The translations under genes were made by a program, and so were the position numbers. The notes beneath the pieces were generated by a model. That model was not told the origin of the DNA and did no database searches. It saw nothing but the letters and a program-made list of their open reading frames with translations. Source: Rhodoferax lithotrophicus (lineage in GTDB: Bacteria; Pseudomonadota; Gammaproteobacteria; Burkholderiales; Burkholderiaceae_C). From it: a DNA stretch of 64,000 nt. Below, piece by piece: positions 15,208 through 24,286 of the stretch. The DNA lies in assembly GCF_019973615.1 (NCBI RefSeq), contig NZ_AP024238.1:3865989-3929988 (forward strand). Reading direction: 5' to 3'. Every line of letters begins with the position of its first letter. The stretch's first letter is position 1.

Positions 15208-18200
15208 ATGAACAAAATCGCCCCTGAAAATTACTACAAATCCAACCACTCGCCTTACTATATTTACGGATTTGATTACAACGAAAAATCTTCAGGAATT
15301 CGCGTTCTTCATTTACTGTGCCATATTCTTAATATTCATGGCTTTGAAGCCTACATTCGGGCCAACATCACGCAACCAGATTTATGGACACCTCGCTTGA
15401 CCGAGGAAGTCATGCAACAGCATTATTTGGCCAAGCGCAAACCAATTGTCATCTACCCTGAATCAGTTTCAGGAACTCCTTTGGATATTGGCATCAATGT
15501 TCGCTACCTGCTCAACGTTCCAGGATTTATTGGAGGTACAACCACTTTTCATAAAAATGAATTGATTTTTGCCTACCATGAGATATTTTTTGGAAATACA
15601 GGATGTCAAAATACCCTGTTAATTCCCGCCAGTGATCCGGCAAAATTCAAATCCAGCCCAACCAGCACCAACGTCCGGTCCGGTCAATATTTTTATTACA
15701 ACAGATTATTGGCTCGCGGTGGTCAATTGGCACCCATGCCAGGCCACATCGTGGAAATATCACCCTATAAACCCCGTAGCCTGGATGAGCTGGCAGAAAT
15801 CTTCAAATCAGCGGAACTGCTGTATTGCTATGAATCCAGCTCGATTGCAACCGAAGCTCTTTTGTGTGGATGCCCTGTGGTTTATATGCCCAACAAGGAA
15901 ATGCTGCCAGCCTTTCCCGAAGGGCCTTTTGAACGTCACGGCGCAGCATGGGGGGATTCCCCAGATGAAATATGGCGTGCAAAAAATACTGTTCATAAGG
16001 TATTACCAAGATACCTTGAATTGTTTGATGAATTTCACATACAACTCACGGAGTTCATAAATATTACTCAAGAAACTGCTCGAAACACCTTATTTGAAAA
16101 TTGCTTTGAATTTGATGCTGTTAAAAAATGGGGTTGGCCAGTGATCGGTGATCCTAAAATATACAGAAAACAGCCTGGAACAAAAATAGCACCTGACAAA
16201 TTGGGTCAAATTTATAGGGATCAAATCAATAAATCCATTTTTAATCACACCTCAAAATCGAGCACACATATCACGGTTGCCATCTGGTCAGAGTCAAAAG
16301 AAAACTCGAATGAGTTGCTCTCCTCAACCTTGTCCAGTCTGAATCAACAAATCAGAAAAAGTGACCATATTCTGCAGATTCAAAATAATGAGCTTCTGGA
16401 ACTGGATCAGGATAACGGCTGGGTTTTGTTGCTTTGTGCCGGAGATACCCTTGAACCCGATGCCTTGTATTTCATAGAAAAAGCCATTGAAAAACACGGT
16501 AAAAATCCCCCCTTGTTCGGCTACTTTGATCACGATGAATACTGCCTGGATGGTTCAGCCCATAACCCCCACTTCAAGCCAGACTTCAACTATGACCTAT
16601 TACTGAGTTACCCCTACATTGGTCGCTCGATTCTGGTTCGCAATGATTTGGCTCGCCAGTTCCTGGTGAACCACCAAGCACCGTTTGACATCGTTTTGGC
16701 CTACAAGATCGCGCTCAAGGCCTTTTTTGAAGGCGGCGCAGCGGGCGTTTTTCATATCCCCTATCTTCTTGCACATCTTCAAGCTGAACCCGATACGGTT
16801 TTTGTCCTGTCCAGCACCGCCTGGCAGCAGCTTGCCGCTGCACTGGTGGCGCACCTTGAAGCAACAGAGGTGGGTGCGACAGTGCTGGAAGGCCCTGGGC
16901 CTGGCACGTTTCATGTTTTGCCGCCACAACCGACATCACCGTTGGTCAGCATCATCATTCCGACGCGTGACCAGTTGCCACTGCTACAGCGCTGCATAGA
17001 GTCCATCCTCGAAAAAACTACCTACCCGAATTACGAGATTTTGATTGTTGACAACCACAGCCAAACATCAGAGGCCCGGGAGTACCTGGATGGCTTGTCC
17101 GCACTGGGCAGCGACCAAATTCGCGTCTTGTCAGATCCCGGCACGTTCAACTTCTCCCGAATGAACAACCTGGCTGTGGCACAAGCACGTGGTGAATTTG
17201 TTTTATTGCTCAACAACGACACGGCGGTCTTTCAATCCGACTGGCTGGATCACATGGTTCGTCAAGGCTTGCGTGATGGCGTGGGCATTGTGGGAGCCCG
17301 TCTGATCTACCCGGACAGCACACTGCAACATGCAGGCATCATCCTGGGTCTGCGTGGACCAGCCGAACTGCCGTGCCTGAACTTGCCCAACACGGAGCCC
17401 GGTTACCTGTTTCGCGCCCAGGTCACCCAAAACTTTTCTGCGGTCACGGCAGCTTGTCTTTTGGTGTCCAAACACATCTACCAGGAAGTCGGTGGACTGG
17501 ACGAAACCACGTTTGGCGTGTCCTACAACGATGTCGATTTTTGCTTACGCGTTGGGCAAACGGGGCTGCGCATTGTTTGGACACCCCTCGCCACACTCTT
17601 GCATGAAGGAAGCGCCAGCCAAAAAGACGGCACTGAAAAAATTGCCGCCGATGACAAGCTCAAGCGTTTTGCCAAAGAACAGGCCAGCATGTACCAACGG
17701 TGGCCCCGACAAATTGCCAACGACCCAGCCTACAACCCGAATTTGTCCTTGGTTGAAACCGGCTACGAGATCGAAACCAACCCCCTACTTCGGTTTGACA
17801 AGTTTCAGGGTTTAACACCCCACCGCATTGCCGCCTTTGCTGCAGACACCACAGGCTGTGGTCATTACCGCATCTTCCAGCCCATGAGGGCCATGCTGGA
17901 TGCAGGACTTTGCACCGGGGGTGCGTCCCCCGAAATGATGAGCCCCAACCTGGTCTTGCGCAGTGGTGCCGATACCCTGATTTTTCAGCGTCCCAGCCTT
18001 GACTCCGATCTGTTTGTACTCGACGCGTTGATTCCCCTAAAAGGCATCAAGAAGATCTACGAGCTGGATGACAATCTGGCGCAGATACCCATCAAAAGTC
18101 CGCACCGGGATCAAATATCGAAAGACATCCGCGGACGTATGGCCAAAGCCATGGGTTTGTGTGACCGACTGGTGGTCTCTACCGAAGCCTTGGCCCATGA

Positions 18201-18822
18201 GTTACGCGGCAAGAATGATGACATTCGGGTCGTACCCAACCGTCTGCCTATTGCCATGTGGGGAAGCAGCCCCCCTGTCAAACCCAGTCCCTCAACAAAA
18301 CCAACAGGCAGCAAGCCCAAAGTCGCCTGGGCAGGTGGCATCGGTCATCAAGGTGACATCGAAATGATTGCCCATCTGATCAGGGATTTGTCTGATCAGG
18401 TCGATTGGGTGTTCTTCGGCATGTGCCCAGAGGCCTTAAAACCTTTCATTCGCGAGTTTCATTTGGGTTTACCAACGCTTGAATACCCGAAAAAACTCAT
18501 GGAACTGTCGCAAAGCTGGGATTTAGCCATCGCGCCGCTTGAAATCAATCCGTTCAATGAATGCAAATCCAATTTGAAACTGCTGGAATACGGCTGGTGT
18601 GGTGTGCCTGTCGTGTGCTCAGATGTCACTCCTTATCAAGGCAATTTGCCATGCAAAAGGGTCAAAAACCGATTTGTCGACTGGCGCAATGCGATTGTTT
18701 CCATGGTTTCAGACTTGGAGGCCTGCCACCAGGAAGGTCTGCACTTGCAAAAAACCGTTGAAGCATCCTGGATGCTCAAAGACGACAACTTGCAATCCTG
18801 GTATGACGCATGGACGGACTGA
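15208..18822 (+). CDS. multidomain glycosyltransferase (GT-B like + GT2 + GT4-like)
   Basis: A protein of 1,204 residues with at least three glycosyltransferase modules. About residues 1-330 form a GT-B-like part with a donor-site segment YESSSIATEALLCGCPVVY near 207. About 355-560 is a degenerate GT2-like part (LLLCAGDTLEPDALY). About 575-830 is a full GT2 domain with VSIIIPTRDQLPLLQRC, LLNNDTAVF (DXD-type) and YNDVDFCLRVG. About 865-1204 is a GT4-like domain (AADTTGCGHYRIFQPM, WAGGIGHQGDIEMI). Such fusions build or transfer short glycans in O-antigen, capsule or flagellin loci. The first 450 codons are markedly AT-rich while the rest matches the genome, suggesting a fusion of parts with different histories. 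The start at 15208 avoids the repeat; a TTG at 15157 is possible. Confidence 0.85.
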   Translation: MNKIAPENYYKSNHSPYYIYGFDYNEKSSGIRVLHLLCHILNIHGFEAYIRANITQPDLWTPRLTEEVMQQHYLAKRKPIVIYPESVSGTPLDIGINVRYLLNVPGFIGGTTTFHKNELIFAYHEIFFGNTGCQNTLLIPASDPAKFKSSPTSTNVRSGQYFYYNRLLARGGQLAPMPGHIVEISPYKPRSLDELAEIFKSAELLYCYESSSIATEALLCGCPVVYMPNKEMLPAFPEGPFERHGAAWGDSPDEIWRAKNTVHKVLPRYLELFDEFHIQLTEFINITQETARNTLFENCFEFDAVKKWGWPVIGDPKIYRKQPGTKIAPDKLGQIYRDQINKSIFNHTSKSSTHITVAIWSESKENSNELLSSTLSSLNQQIRKSDHILQIQNNELLELDQDNGWVLLLCAGDTLEPDALYFIEKAIEKHGKNPPLFGYFDHDEYCLDGSAHNPHFKPDFNYDLLLSYPYIGRSILVRNDLARQFLVNHQAPFDIVLAYKIALKAFFEGGAAGVFHIPYLLAHLQAEPDTVFVLSSTAWQQLAAALVAHLEATEVGATVLEGPGPGTFHVLPPQPTSPLVSIIIPTRDQLPLLQRCIESILEKTTYPNYEILIVDNHSQTSEAREYLDGLSALGSDQIRVLSDPGTFNFSRMNNLAVAQARGEFVLLLNNDTAVFQSDWLDHMVRQGLRDGVGIVGARLIYPDSTLQHAGIILGLRGPAELPCLNLPNTEPGYLFRAQVTQNFSAVTAACLLVSKHIYQEVGGLDETTFGVSYNDVDFCLRVGQTGLRIVWTPLATLLHEGSASQKDGTEKIAADDKLKRFAKEQASMYQRWPRQIANDPAYNPNLSLVETGYEIETNPLLRFDKFQGLTPHRIAAFAADTTGCGHYRIFQPMRAMLDAGLCTGGASPEMMSPNLVLRSGADTLIFQRPSLDSDLFVLDALIPLKGIKKIYELDDNLAQIPIKSPHRDQISKDIRGRMAKAMGLCDRLVVSTEALAHELRGKNDDIRVVPNRLPIAMWGSSPPVKPSPSTKPTGSKPKVAWAGGIGHQGDIEMIAHLIRDLSDQVDWVFFGMCPEALKPFIREFHLGLPTLEYPKKLMELSQSWDLAIAPLEINPFNECKSNLKLLEYGWCGVPVVCSDVTPYQGNLPCKRVKNRFVDWRNAIVSMVSDLEACHQEGLHLQKTVEASWMLKDDNLQSWYDAWTD

Positions 18823-19047
18823 TTCCTGCCCCTTTGCCCGCTAAGGCCTCAAAGCGAAGAATTGCCCCCTAAAAGTTGATCTGTGTAGGATTTTTTCTGA
18901 CAAAAAAATCGCCCGATCTGACACACGCATTAGCCACTTACCGATTCAAGTTTCTGGATCAGCCACACAGAATCGACTCCATGGTGATGAACAAGGCAAT
19001 TAGGCCGTGAACACCGCCCAAATCATCGAATCACCCTGGAGCCCATC
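18823..19047. other. flhDC upstream region
   Basis: This 225-base gap between the glycosyltransferase and flhD must carry the flhDC promoter. I see a direct repeat TCTGAC (18895 and 18916) flanking an A-rich stretch but no clear sigma-28, sigma-54 or strong sigma-70 match, and no terminator hairpin for the upstream gene. Confidence 0.4.
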
Positions 19048-19374
19048 ATGAACGACGAACAACTCTCTCAAGAAATCCGTGACGCCAACCTCACCTACTT
19101 GATGCTGGCTCAAAACGTGATTCGCAAAGACAAGGCAGAAGCCCTTTTCCGCCTGGGCATCTCCGAAGAATCTGCCGACCTGATTGCCATGCTCTCACCC
19201 GCTCAAATCCTGAAAATTGCCACCAGCCCCATGTTGCTGTGCCGTTTCCGGGTGGATGATGACATGGTCTGGAGTTTGCTGACCAACCACACCCCTTCCA
19301 AGGTCAACAATGATGCCACCGCCAGATTACACGCCAGCATTCTGATGGCCGGTCGTTTTGAGCAAGCCCTGTAA
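19048..19374 (+). CDS. flhD: flagellar master transcription regulator FlhD
   Basis: FlhD forms the FlhD4C2 heterohexamer that activates class II flagellar promoters with sigma-70. The 108-residue product has the family length and the conserved core LTYLMLAQNVIRKDKAEALFRLGIS and MLLCRFRVDDDMVW. GGAG lies just upstream of the ATG. flhC follows 22 bases later. The presence of FlhDC rather than a FleQ-type activator defines this as an enteric-like regulatory hierarchy, as in Bordetella, Burkholderia and other Burkholderiales. Confidence 0.95.
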   Translation: MNDEQLSQEIRDANLTYLMLAQNVIRKDKAEALFRLGISEESADLIAMLSPAQILKIATSPMLLCRFRVDDDMVWSLLTNHTPSKVNNDATARLHASILMAGRFEQAL

Positions 19375-19396
19375 CCCGGACTGAGGAGCAGACACC

Positions 19397-19942
19397 ATGG
19401 CCACCGTATCCACCAAAAGCGTCCTGAATGACTCCAAGCAAGTTGAACGCGCAGTGGCGCTGATTCAGCTCGGTGCCCGCTTGCAGGTGCTTGAAAGCGA
19501 AACCAACCTGTCCTACGAGCGACTGTTACGTCTCTATAAAGAAGTGGCGGGCAAATCACCCTCCAAAGGCCAATTGCCGTTTTCAACCGACTGGTTTTTG
19601 ACTTGGCAGCCCAATATTCATTCATCCCTGTTTTTAAACACCTATGAATACCTGAACAAAGTCAGTGCACTGGATGACATTGATGCCATCATGAAAGCCT
19701 ACAAGCTTTACACCGAACAGATCAATACCTGTGGCATGGAGCCCTTGCTGACCATCACACGCGCATGGCGCTTGGTGAAATTTGTAGACAATCACATGTT
19801 AGCCATGACCAAATGCAGCAAGTGCGGCGGGCATTTTGTCACTGAGCCTTACGAAAACACCCGTCATTTTGAGTGTGGCCTGTGCACCCCCCCTGCCCGA
19901 GCTGGCAAAGGGGCGGGATCAGGTGGCATCATGTTGAACTAA
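19397..19942 (+). CDS. flhC: flagellar master transcription regulator FlhC
   Basis: A 181-residue DNA-binding partner of FlhD. The C-terminal region holds the four-cysteine zinc site, CSKCGGHFV and CGLC, separated by about 20 residues, typical of FlhC. The N-terminal helices (VERAVALIQLGARLQVLESETNLSYERLLRLYKEV) match the family. GAGGAG precedes the ATG, which lies 22 bases after flhD. A copy of the interspersed repeat begins directly after the stop codon, then the motA promoter. Confidence 0.95.
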   Translation: MATVSTKSVLNDSKQVERAVALIQLGARLQVLESETNLSYERLLRLYKEVAGKSPSKGQLPFSTDWFLTWQPNIHSSLFLNTYEYLNKVSALDDIDAIMKAYKLYTEQINTCGMEPLLTITRAWRLVKFVDNHMLAMTKCSKCGGHFVTEPYENTRHFECGLCTPPARAGKGAGSGGIMLN

Positions 19943-19948
19943 ATGCTA

Positions 19949-20000
19949 CAAAATAAATAGCTACTAACGCTTGATTTAAAAGCTCAAGAGGCCAATTTCA
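19949..20000. repeat. interspersed Comamonadaceae-type repeat, copy R3
   Basis: AAATAGCTACTAACGCTTG ... GCTCAAGAGGCCAATTT lies directly after flhC and just before the motA sigma-28 promoter, in the same style as the other copies. Confidence 0.6.
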
Positions 20001-20009
20001 TCAATATCT

Positions 20010-20036
20010 TTAAGTCCGCTCCAAGAGTGGCGATAT
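20010..20036 (+). promoter_or_regulatory. sigma-28 (FliA) promoter of motA
   Basis: TTAAGTCC, 11 bases, GGCGATAT: 5 of 8 and 6 of 8 matches to the sigma-28 elements with exact N11 spacing. Transcription would start near 20043, about 65 bases before motA. It places the motor and the following cheY-cheZ genes in the late, FliA-dependent class. Confidence 0.7.
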
Positions 20037-20109
20037 GATAGGGACAGGTTCACATGGTGTGAGCATTACAACTTCTTGAAGTTAACGCTTCTTCTGACAC
20101 ACTCAAGCT

Positions 20110-20967
20110 ATGTTCGTCATTGTTGGTTGGTTGATTGTGATGGTGTGCGTCTTTGGCGTGTACATCTTCCACGGTGGCAACATCATGGTGGTGCTTAAAG
20201 CCTTACCGTTCGAGTTGATCACCATTGGCGGCGCCACCATGGGTGCCTTTGTGGCCAATAACCAAATGAAGGTCATCAAATCCAGCCTAAAAGGTTTGGG
20301 CACCTGCTTTAAAGGCAGCAAGTACACCAAAGCGCGTTATATGGATCTATTGGCCTTGCTGTTTGACATCTTGCAAAAAGCCCGCAAAGAAGGTCTGATG
20401 GCCATCGAAAAAGATGTTGAGGAACCTCACTCGTCCGAAATATTCAAAAAACATGGTGAAGTAGGCCATGACCATCACGTGGTGGAATTCATCACCGATT
20501 ACCTGCGTATGATGGTTTCCGGTAACCTGAATGCCCACGAGATTGAATCCCTGATGGACAGCGAAATTGACACCCACCATGCTGAAGAACATGCGGCAGT
20601 GGCAGCACTTCAACGCGTTGCGGGTGGTTTGCCAGCCTTTGGTATCGTGGCGGCAGTGCTGGGGGTGGTGAACACCATGGGCTCGGTGGGGCAACCCCCT
20701 GCGGTACTGGGCGGCATGATTGCCTCTGCATTGGTCGGTACGTTTTTGGGTATTCTGTTGGCATATGCCTTCGCTGAGCCATTGGCTGGCCTGCTGGAGC
20801 AAAAAGTTGAAGAAGCCGGCAAAGAATTCCAATGTATCAAAACCACTCTATTGGCCAGCATGCAAGGCTACAACCCGGCTACTGCCATTGAGTTTGGCCG
20901 TAAGGTATTGTTCTCAACCGACCGTCCCACATTTGTCGAACTTGAAGCTTTTGTGAAGAAAAAATAA
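20110..20967 (+). CDS. motA: flagellar motor stator protein MotA
   Basis: A 285-residue inner-membrane protein, four transmembrane segments, part of the proton-conducting stator with MotB. The first membrane segment starts at the N-terminus (FVIVGWLIVMVCVFGVYIF). The cytoplasmic loop has ARKEGLMAIEKDVE with the charged residues that contact FliG. The third and fourth segments include PAFGIVAAVLGVVNTMG with the channel proline and ALVGTFLGILLAYAFAEPL. Length matches the E. coli protein (295). motB follows 20 bases downstream. Confidence 0.95.
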   Translation: MFVIVGWLIVMVCVFGVYIFHGGNIMVVLKALPFELITIGGATMGAFVANNQMKVIKSSLKGLGTCFKGSKYTKARYMDLLALLFDILQKARKEGLMAIEKDVEEPHSSEIFKKHGEVGHDHHVVEFITDYLRMMVSGNLNAHEIESLMDSEIDTHHAEEHAAVAALQRVAGGLPAFGIVAAVLGVVNTMGSVGQPPAVLGGMIASALVGTFLGILLAYAFAEPLAGLLEQKVEEAGKEFQCIKTTLLASMQGYNPATAIEFGRKVLFSTDRPTFVELEAFVKKK

Positions 20968-20987
20968 TGCAGCAGGAATAGCGCACC

Positions 20988-21908
20988 ATGGCCACTGATG
21001 CCAAGAAGCTACAACCCATCATCATCAAACGGGTCAAAAAAGGAGGCCACTCTGCGCATGGTGGTGCCTGGAAGATCGCGTACGCTGATTTTGTAACCGC
21101 CATGATGGCCTTCTTTCTGCTCATGTGGTTGTTGGGCAGTACGTCTGAAGGCGACAAAAAAGGTTTGTCAGATTATTTCCAGTCGCCACTCAAAGTGGCT
21201 ATGCAAGGAGGTGCCGGGGCAGGTGCCAGCCAGAGTGTGATCAATGGTGGCGGTAATGATTTGACACAAAGTGCCGGCCAGTCCAAGCGAGGAAGTTCTA
21301 CAGACCCCAAAGCCAAAAAGAATGCAGGGGAGCAAGCCAAGGCAGCACAAGCCAAAGTAGATGCGCAAAAACTGTCGGAACTCAGCGCCAAAATCAGCGC
21401 CATCATTTCCAATACGCCCAAACTGGCTGAATTCAGCAACCAGATTCAGTTAAAAATGACCCCCGATGGCCTTCAAATCCAGATTGTGGATGACCAAAAG
21501 CGCCCCATGTTTGACAGTGGTAGCGCCACCGTCAAACCTTATATGCGCGACATCTTGCAAGAAATTGGTTTGGCACTTGTGGATATTGACAACAAAATCA
21601 GTCTCGATGGTCACACCGACCAAACGCCTTATGGTGCCGGGGCACGTGGCTACAGCAACTGGGAACTTTCGGCAGACCGTGCCAATGCCTCAAGGCGGGA
21701 ACTGGTTGCAGCGGGTATGCCAGACGACAAAATTGCCCGAGTTATGGGCTTAGCCTCAAGCGTATTGCTGGATGAGGAGAATCCTCGCAGCCCCACAAAC
21801 CGTAGAATCAGCATCACAGTGATGACACGTGAAGCCGAAGAGCGCTTGCTAGGGCCTCGGCGAGCGAGTGTCATCACAGAAACCAATACTGCGCCAGCGC
21901 AAAATTAG
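20988..21908 (+). CDS. motB: flagellar motor stator protein MotB
   Basis: A 306-residue stator subunit. A short basic cytoplasmic N-terminus leads to the single membrane helix IAYADFVTAMMAFFLLMWLL, in which Asp34 is the proton-carrying residue. The plug region follows, then a Lys/Ala-rich linker (about residues 100-130) and the OmpA-like peptidoglycan-binding domain with LDGHTDQTPYG, SADRANASRREL and NRRISITV. Co-transcribed with motA. It is followed directly by cheY; the cheA, cheW, cheR and cheB genes that often come between are not here. Confidence 0.95.
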   Translation: MATDAKKLQPIIIKRVKKGGHSAHGGAWKIAYADFVTAMMAFFLLMWLLGSTSEGDKKGLSDYFQSPLKVAMQGGAGAGASQSVINGGGNDLTQSAGQSKRGSSTDPKAKKNAGEQAKAAQAKVDAQKLSELSAKISAIISNTPKLAEFSNQIQLKMTPDGLQIQIVDDQKRPMFDSGSATVKPYMRDILQEIGLALVDIDNKISLDGHTDQTPYGAGARGYSNWELSADRANASRRELVAAGMPDDKIARVMGLASSVLLDEENPRSPTNRRISITVMTREAEERLLGPRRASVITETNTAPAQN

Positions 21909-21993
21909 TCAGAGCTTCACAGTAAGTTCACCAAGTTAAAGATTGGATAGCGTGTAATGTCAGTCGTCAATTGTGCTTTCAAAGGGTTGCTCC

Positions 21994-22383
21994 ATGGCAA
22001 ATGATCTCAAGTTTTTGGTTGTGGATGATTTTTCGACCATGCGGCGAATTGTTCGCAATCTGCTGAAAGAAAGTGGTTTCACCGAGGCCGATGAGGCCGA
22101 AGATGGTGTTGTTGCAATGCACAAATTGCGCAACGGCAACTTCGACTTTGTGGTGAGCGACATCAATATGCCCAATAAAAATGGCTTTGAGTTGCTCAAG
22201 GAGATGAAGGCTGATGAAAAGCTCAAACACATCCCCGTGCTGATGGTCACGGCCGAAGCACGTAAGGAAGATATTGTGCTGGCAGCTCAAAGTGGTGCGG
22301 CAGGTTACATCGTCAAGCCCTTCACCAAAGCTGTTCTGGAGGACAAGGTTAATTTAATCCTGACCAAACTGGGGTTGAAATGA
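21994..22383 (+). CDS. cheY: chemotaxis response regulator CheY
   Basis: A 129-residue single-domain receiver that, when phosphorylated, binds FliM and changes motor rotation. All key residues are visible: the acidic pair Asp11-Asp12 (VVDDFS), the phospho-acceptor Asp56 (VVSDINMP), Thr86 (MVTAEA), and Lys108 (VKPFT). The ATG at 21994 gives the standard CheY N-terminus; an ATG 21 bases upstream is unlikely. The stop overlaps the cheZ start (ATGA), coupling the regulator with its phosphatase. Confidence 0.97.
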   Translation: MANDLKFLVVDDFSTMRRIVRNLLKESGFTEADEAEDGVVAMHKLRNGNFDFVVSDINMPNKNGFELLKEMKADEKLKHIPVLMVTAEARKEDIVLAAQSGAAGYIVKPFTKAVLEDKVNLILTKLGLK

Positions 22384-23033
22384 ACACATTGTCGGGCTCA
22401 CCCACTTCACGCGAAGTGCCGCCGGATGTGCACCAACGAATCGGCATCCTGACACGGCAGTTGCATGACGCACTTAATGGCCTGGGGCTGACCGACAAAG
22501 TTAAAAGCTGGGCTGGCGAAATCCCCGATGCCAAAAGCCGTTTGTCCTATATTGCTCGACTCACTGGTGAAGCTGCGGAGAAAGTACTGAACAGTGTGGA
22601 TCAAGCCAAGGCGCATCATGACCACATTTCGGCCGAAACACGGCGAATAGGCTCATTGATTGTCAAGGACCCCGTTGCTGCAGTGGCCAAGGGGCATGTC
22701 ATGAATTTCATCACGGACGTTGAAGAAGCCAGCAAAGAAATTGACAAGAACTTAACCGAGATCATGATGGCGCAAGACTTTCATGACCTCACCGGACAAG
22801 TCATTTCCAAAGTAGTGACATTGGCTGCAAACATTGAAGAACAGTTGCTCCAGCTGTTGATCATTACAGCACCGGCCGAGAGTGTTCCCAAACCTGCGGC
22901 GCAACCCATTGAGGCTCTCAAAGAAATCACCGAACCCATTTTGCAAGGCCCTGTGATCAACCCTGAAGGAAACCCGGATGTGGTGAAAGGTCAATCAGAA
23001 GTGGATGACCTGCTGGCCAGCCTAGGGTTTTGA
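22380..23033 (+). CDS. cheZ: CheY-P phosphatase CheZ
   Basis: A 217-residue helical protein that speeds dephosphorylation of CheY-P. The catalytic segment AQDFHDLTGQVISKV carries the acidic residue and Gln140 expected to enter the CheY active site. The end of the protein, VDDLLASLGF, is the usual C-terminal CheY-binding peptide after a flexible linker. It overlaps cheY by 4 bases. A hairpin terminator 14 bases after the stop separates it from flhB. Confidence 0.95.
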   Translation: MNTLSGSPTSREVPPDVHQRIGILTRQLHDALNGLGLTDKVKSWAGEIPDAKSRLSYIARLTGEAAEKVLNSVDQAKAHHDHISAETRRIGSLIVKDPVAAVAKGHVMNFITDVEEASKEIDKNLTEIMMAQDFHDLTGQVISKVVTLAANIEEQLLQLLIITAPAESVPKPAAQPIEALKEITEPILQGPVINPEGNPDVVKGQSEVDDLLASLGF

Positions 23034-23046
23034 GCCCAGTCCGATC

Positions 23047-23070
23047 AAGCAGGTAAATCCCCTGCTTTTT
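23047..23070 (+). terminator. intrinsic terminator after cheZ
   Basis: AAGCAGG, 7-base loop, CCTGCTT followed by TTT gives a classical stem with a U-tract. It ends the motAB-cheYZ unit and implies that flhB starts from its own promoter between 23071 and 23128. Confidence 0.8.
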
Positions 23071-23128
23071 ACCCTTTAGTTTTCAGACAGCCTCATGACA
23101 ATGGAGAGAACCAAAGTATCTCTCCACC

Positions 23129-24286
23129 ATGGACTCCAGTAGCCAAGACCGCAATTTACCTGCCTCCGAGAGGAAGCTGCAGAAAGCTCGTGACGAAGGT
23201 CAAGTGGCACGCTCACGTGAGCTGTCTCACTTGGCGATTCTGGGCGGCGGCGCTTTGAGCCTGATGTGGCTTGCACCCCTGATGTTTGAGCGACTCAAAA
23301 CCCAACTGAGTCTTCAATTGCAGTTTGATGTTCATGCAGTTCAAGAGCCCTTGAATATGCTCCACAGACTGGGATCTATGGTGACGGTAGGCATGGTGGC
23401 ATGTACGGTATTTGCAGCCATTGTCTCCATCATTTCCATTCTCAGCACTCTGGCTGTTGGTGGTTGGGTGGCAAGCTTAAAACCCATCACACCAGACTTC
23501 AGTCGTATCAACCCCTTCAGTGGTTTGGGGCGTATGTTCACCAAAGACAAAGCCACTGAAGTGCTCAAGATGATTTTTATTGCGAGCATGCTGCTCGCTG
23601 TTGGATTCACATACCTGTCAAAGGGTATGGACACACTGGCCACTCTTGTCTTGCAACCCTCCAGCTCAGCTATTACTTATTTGGCCAATTGGTTAACCAC
23701 CGGCATGGGCCTGATGCTGCTGGTTGTTTTACTGGTAGCCATGGTCGACGTGCCCCTGCAGAACTTCCTGCACCAATCGCGCATGAAAATGTCACATGAG
23801 GAAATGAAAAAAGAACACAAAGAGTCCGATGGCAACCCCCAAATGAAGGGCCTCATCCGCCAACGCCAACGTGATATAGCCCAAGGCAACAGCATCAAGG
23901 CCGTGCCCAAGGCCGACTTTGTATTGATGAACCCTACCCACTATGCGGTAGCTATCCGGTATGACGAAAGCAGCATGGCAGCCCCTCGGGTCATTTCCAA
24001 AGGTGCCGATCTGCTGGCTTTCAAAATACGGGATCTAGCCCAAGAACATGCCATTCCGGTATTGCAATCGCCGATGTTGGCACGCGCGTTGTATGCCAAT
24101 GCCGAAATTGACCAGGACATCCCCACCAGCCTGTACACCGCTGTAGCACAGGTTCTGGCCTACATTTACCGGCTCAAAGCCGCCATGCGTGGTGATGGCC
24201 CCATGCCAGGCGAACCACCTGTGCCGTTTGTTCCGCCAGAACTGGATCCCCATTCCAAAGTGGTTGCCTCCACTGACACACCATGA
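23129..24286 (+). CDS. flhB: flagellar type III export switch protein FlhB
   Basis: A 385-residue export-gate protein that switches substrate class from rod/hook to filament. Four transmembrane segments lie in the first about 210 residues. The cytoplasmic domain contains the autocleavage site NPTHYAVAI near residue 268; cleavage between Asn and Pro is the substrate switch. It starts with the charged ASERKLQKARDEGQVARSREL typical of FlhB. The stop overlaps the flhA start by 4 bases. A rather long Pro-rich tail (MPGEPPVPFVPPELDPHS) extends past the folded domain. Confidence 0.95.
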   Translation: MDSSSQDRNLPASERKLQKARDEGQVARSRELSHLAILGGGALSLMWLAPLMFERLKTQLSLQLQFDVHAVQEPLNMLHRLGSMVTVGMVACTVFAAIVSIISILSTLAVGGWVASLKPITPDFSRINPFSGLGRMFTKDKATEVLKMIFIASMLLAVGFTYLSKGMDTLATLVLQPSSSAITYLANWLTTGMGLMLLVVLLVAMVDVPLQNFLHQSRMKMSHEEMKKEHKESDGNPQMKGLIRQRQRDIAQGNSIKAVPKADFVLMNPTHYAVAIRYDESSMAAPRVISKGADLLAFKIRDLAQEHAIPVLQSPMLARALYANAEIDQDIPTSLYTAVAQVLAYIYRLKAAMRGDGPMPGEPPVPFVPPELDPHSKVVASTDTP

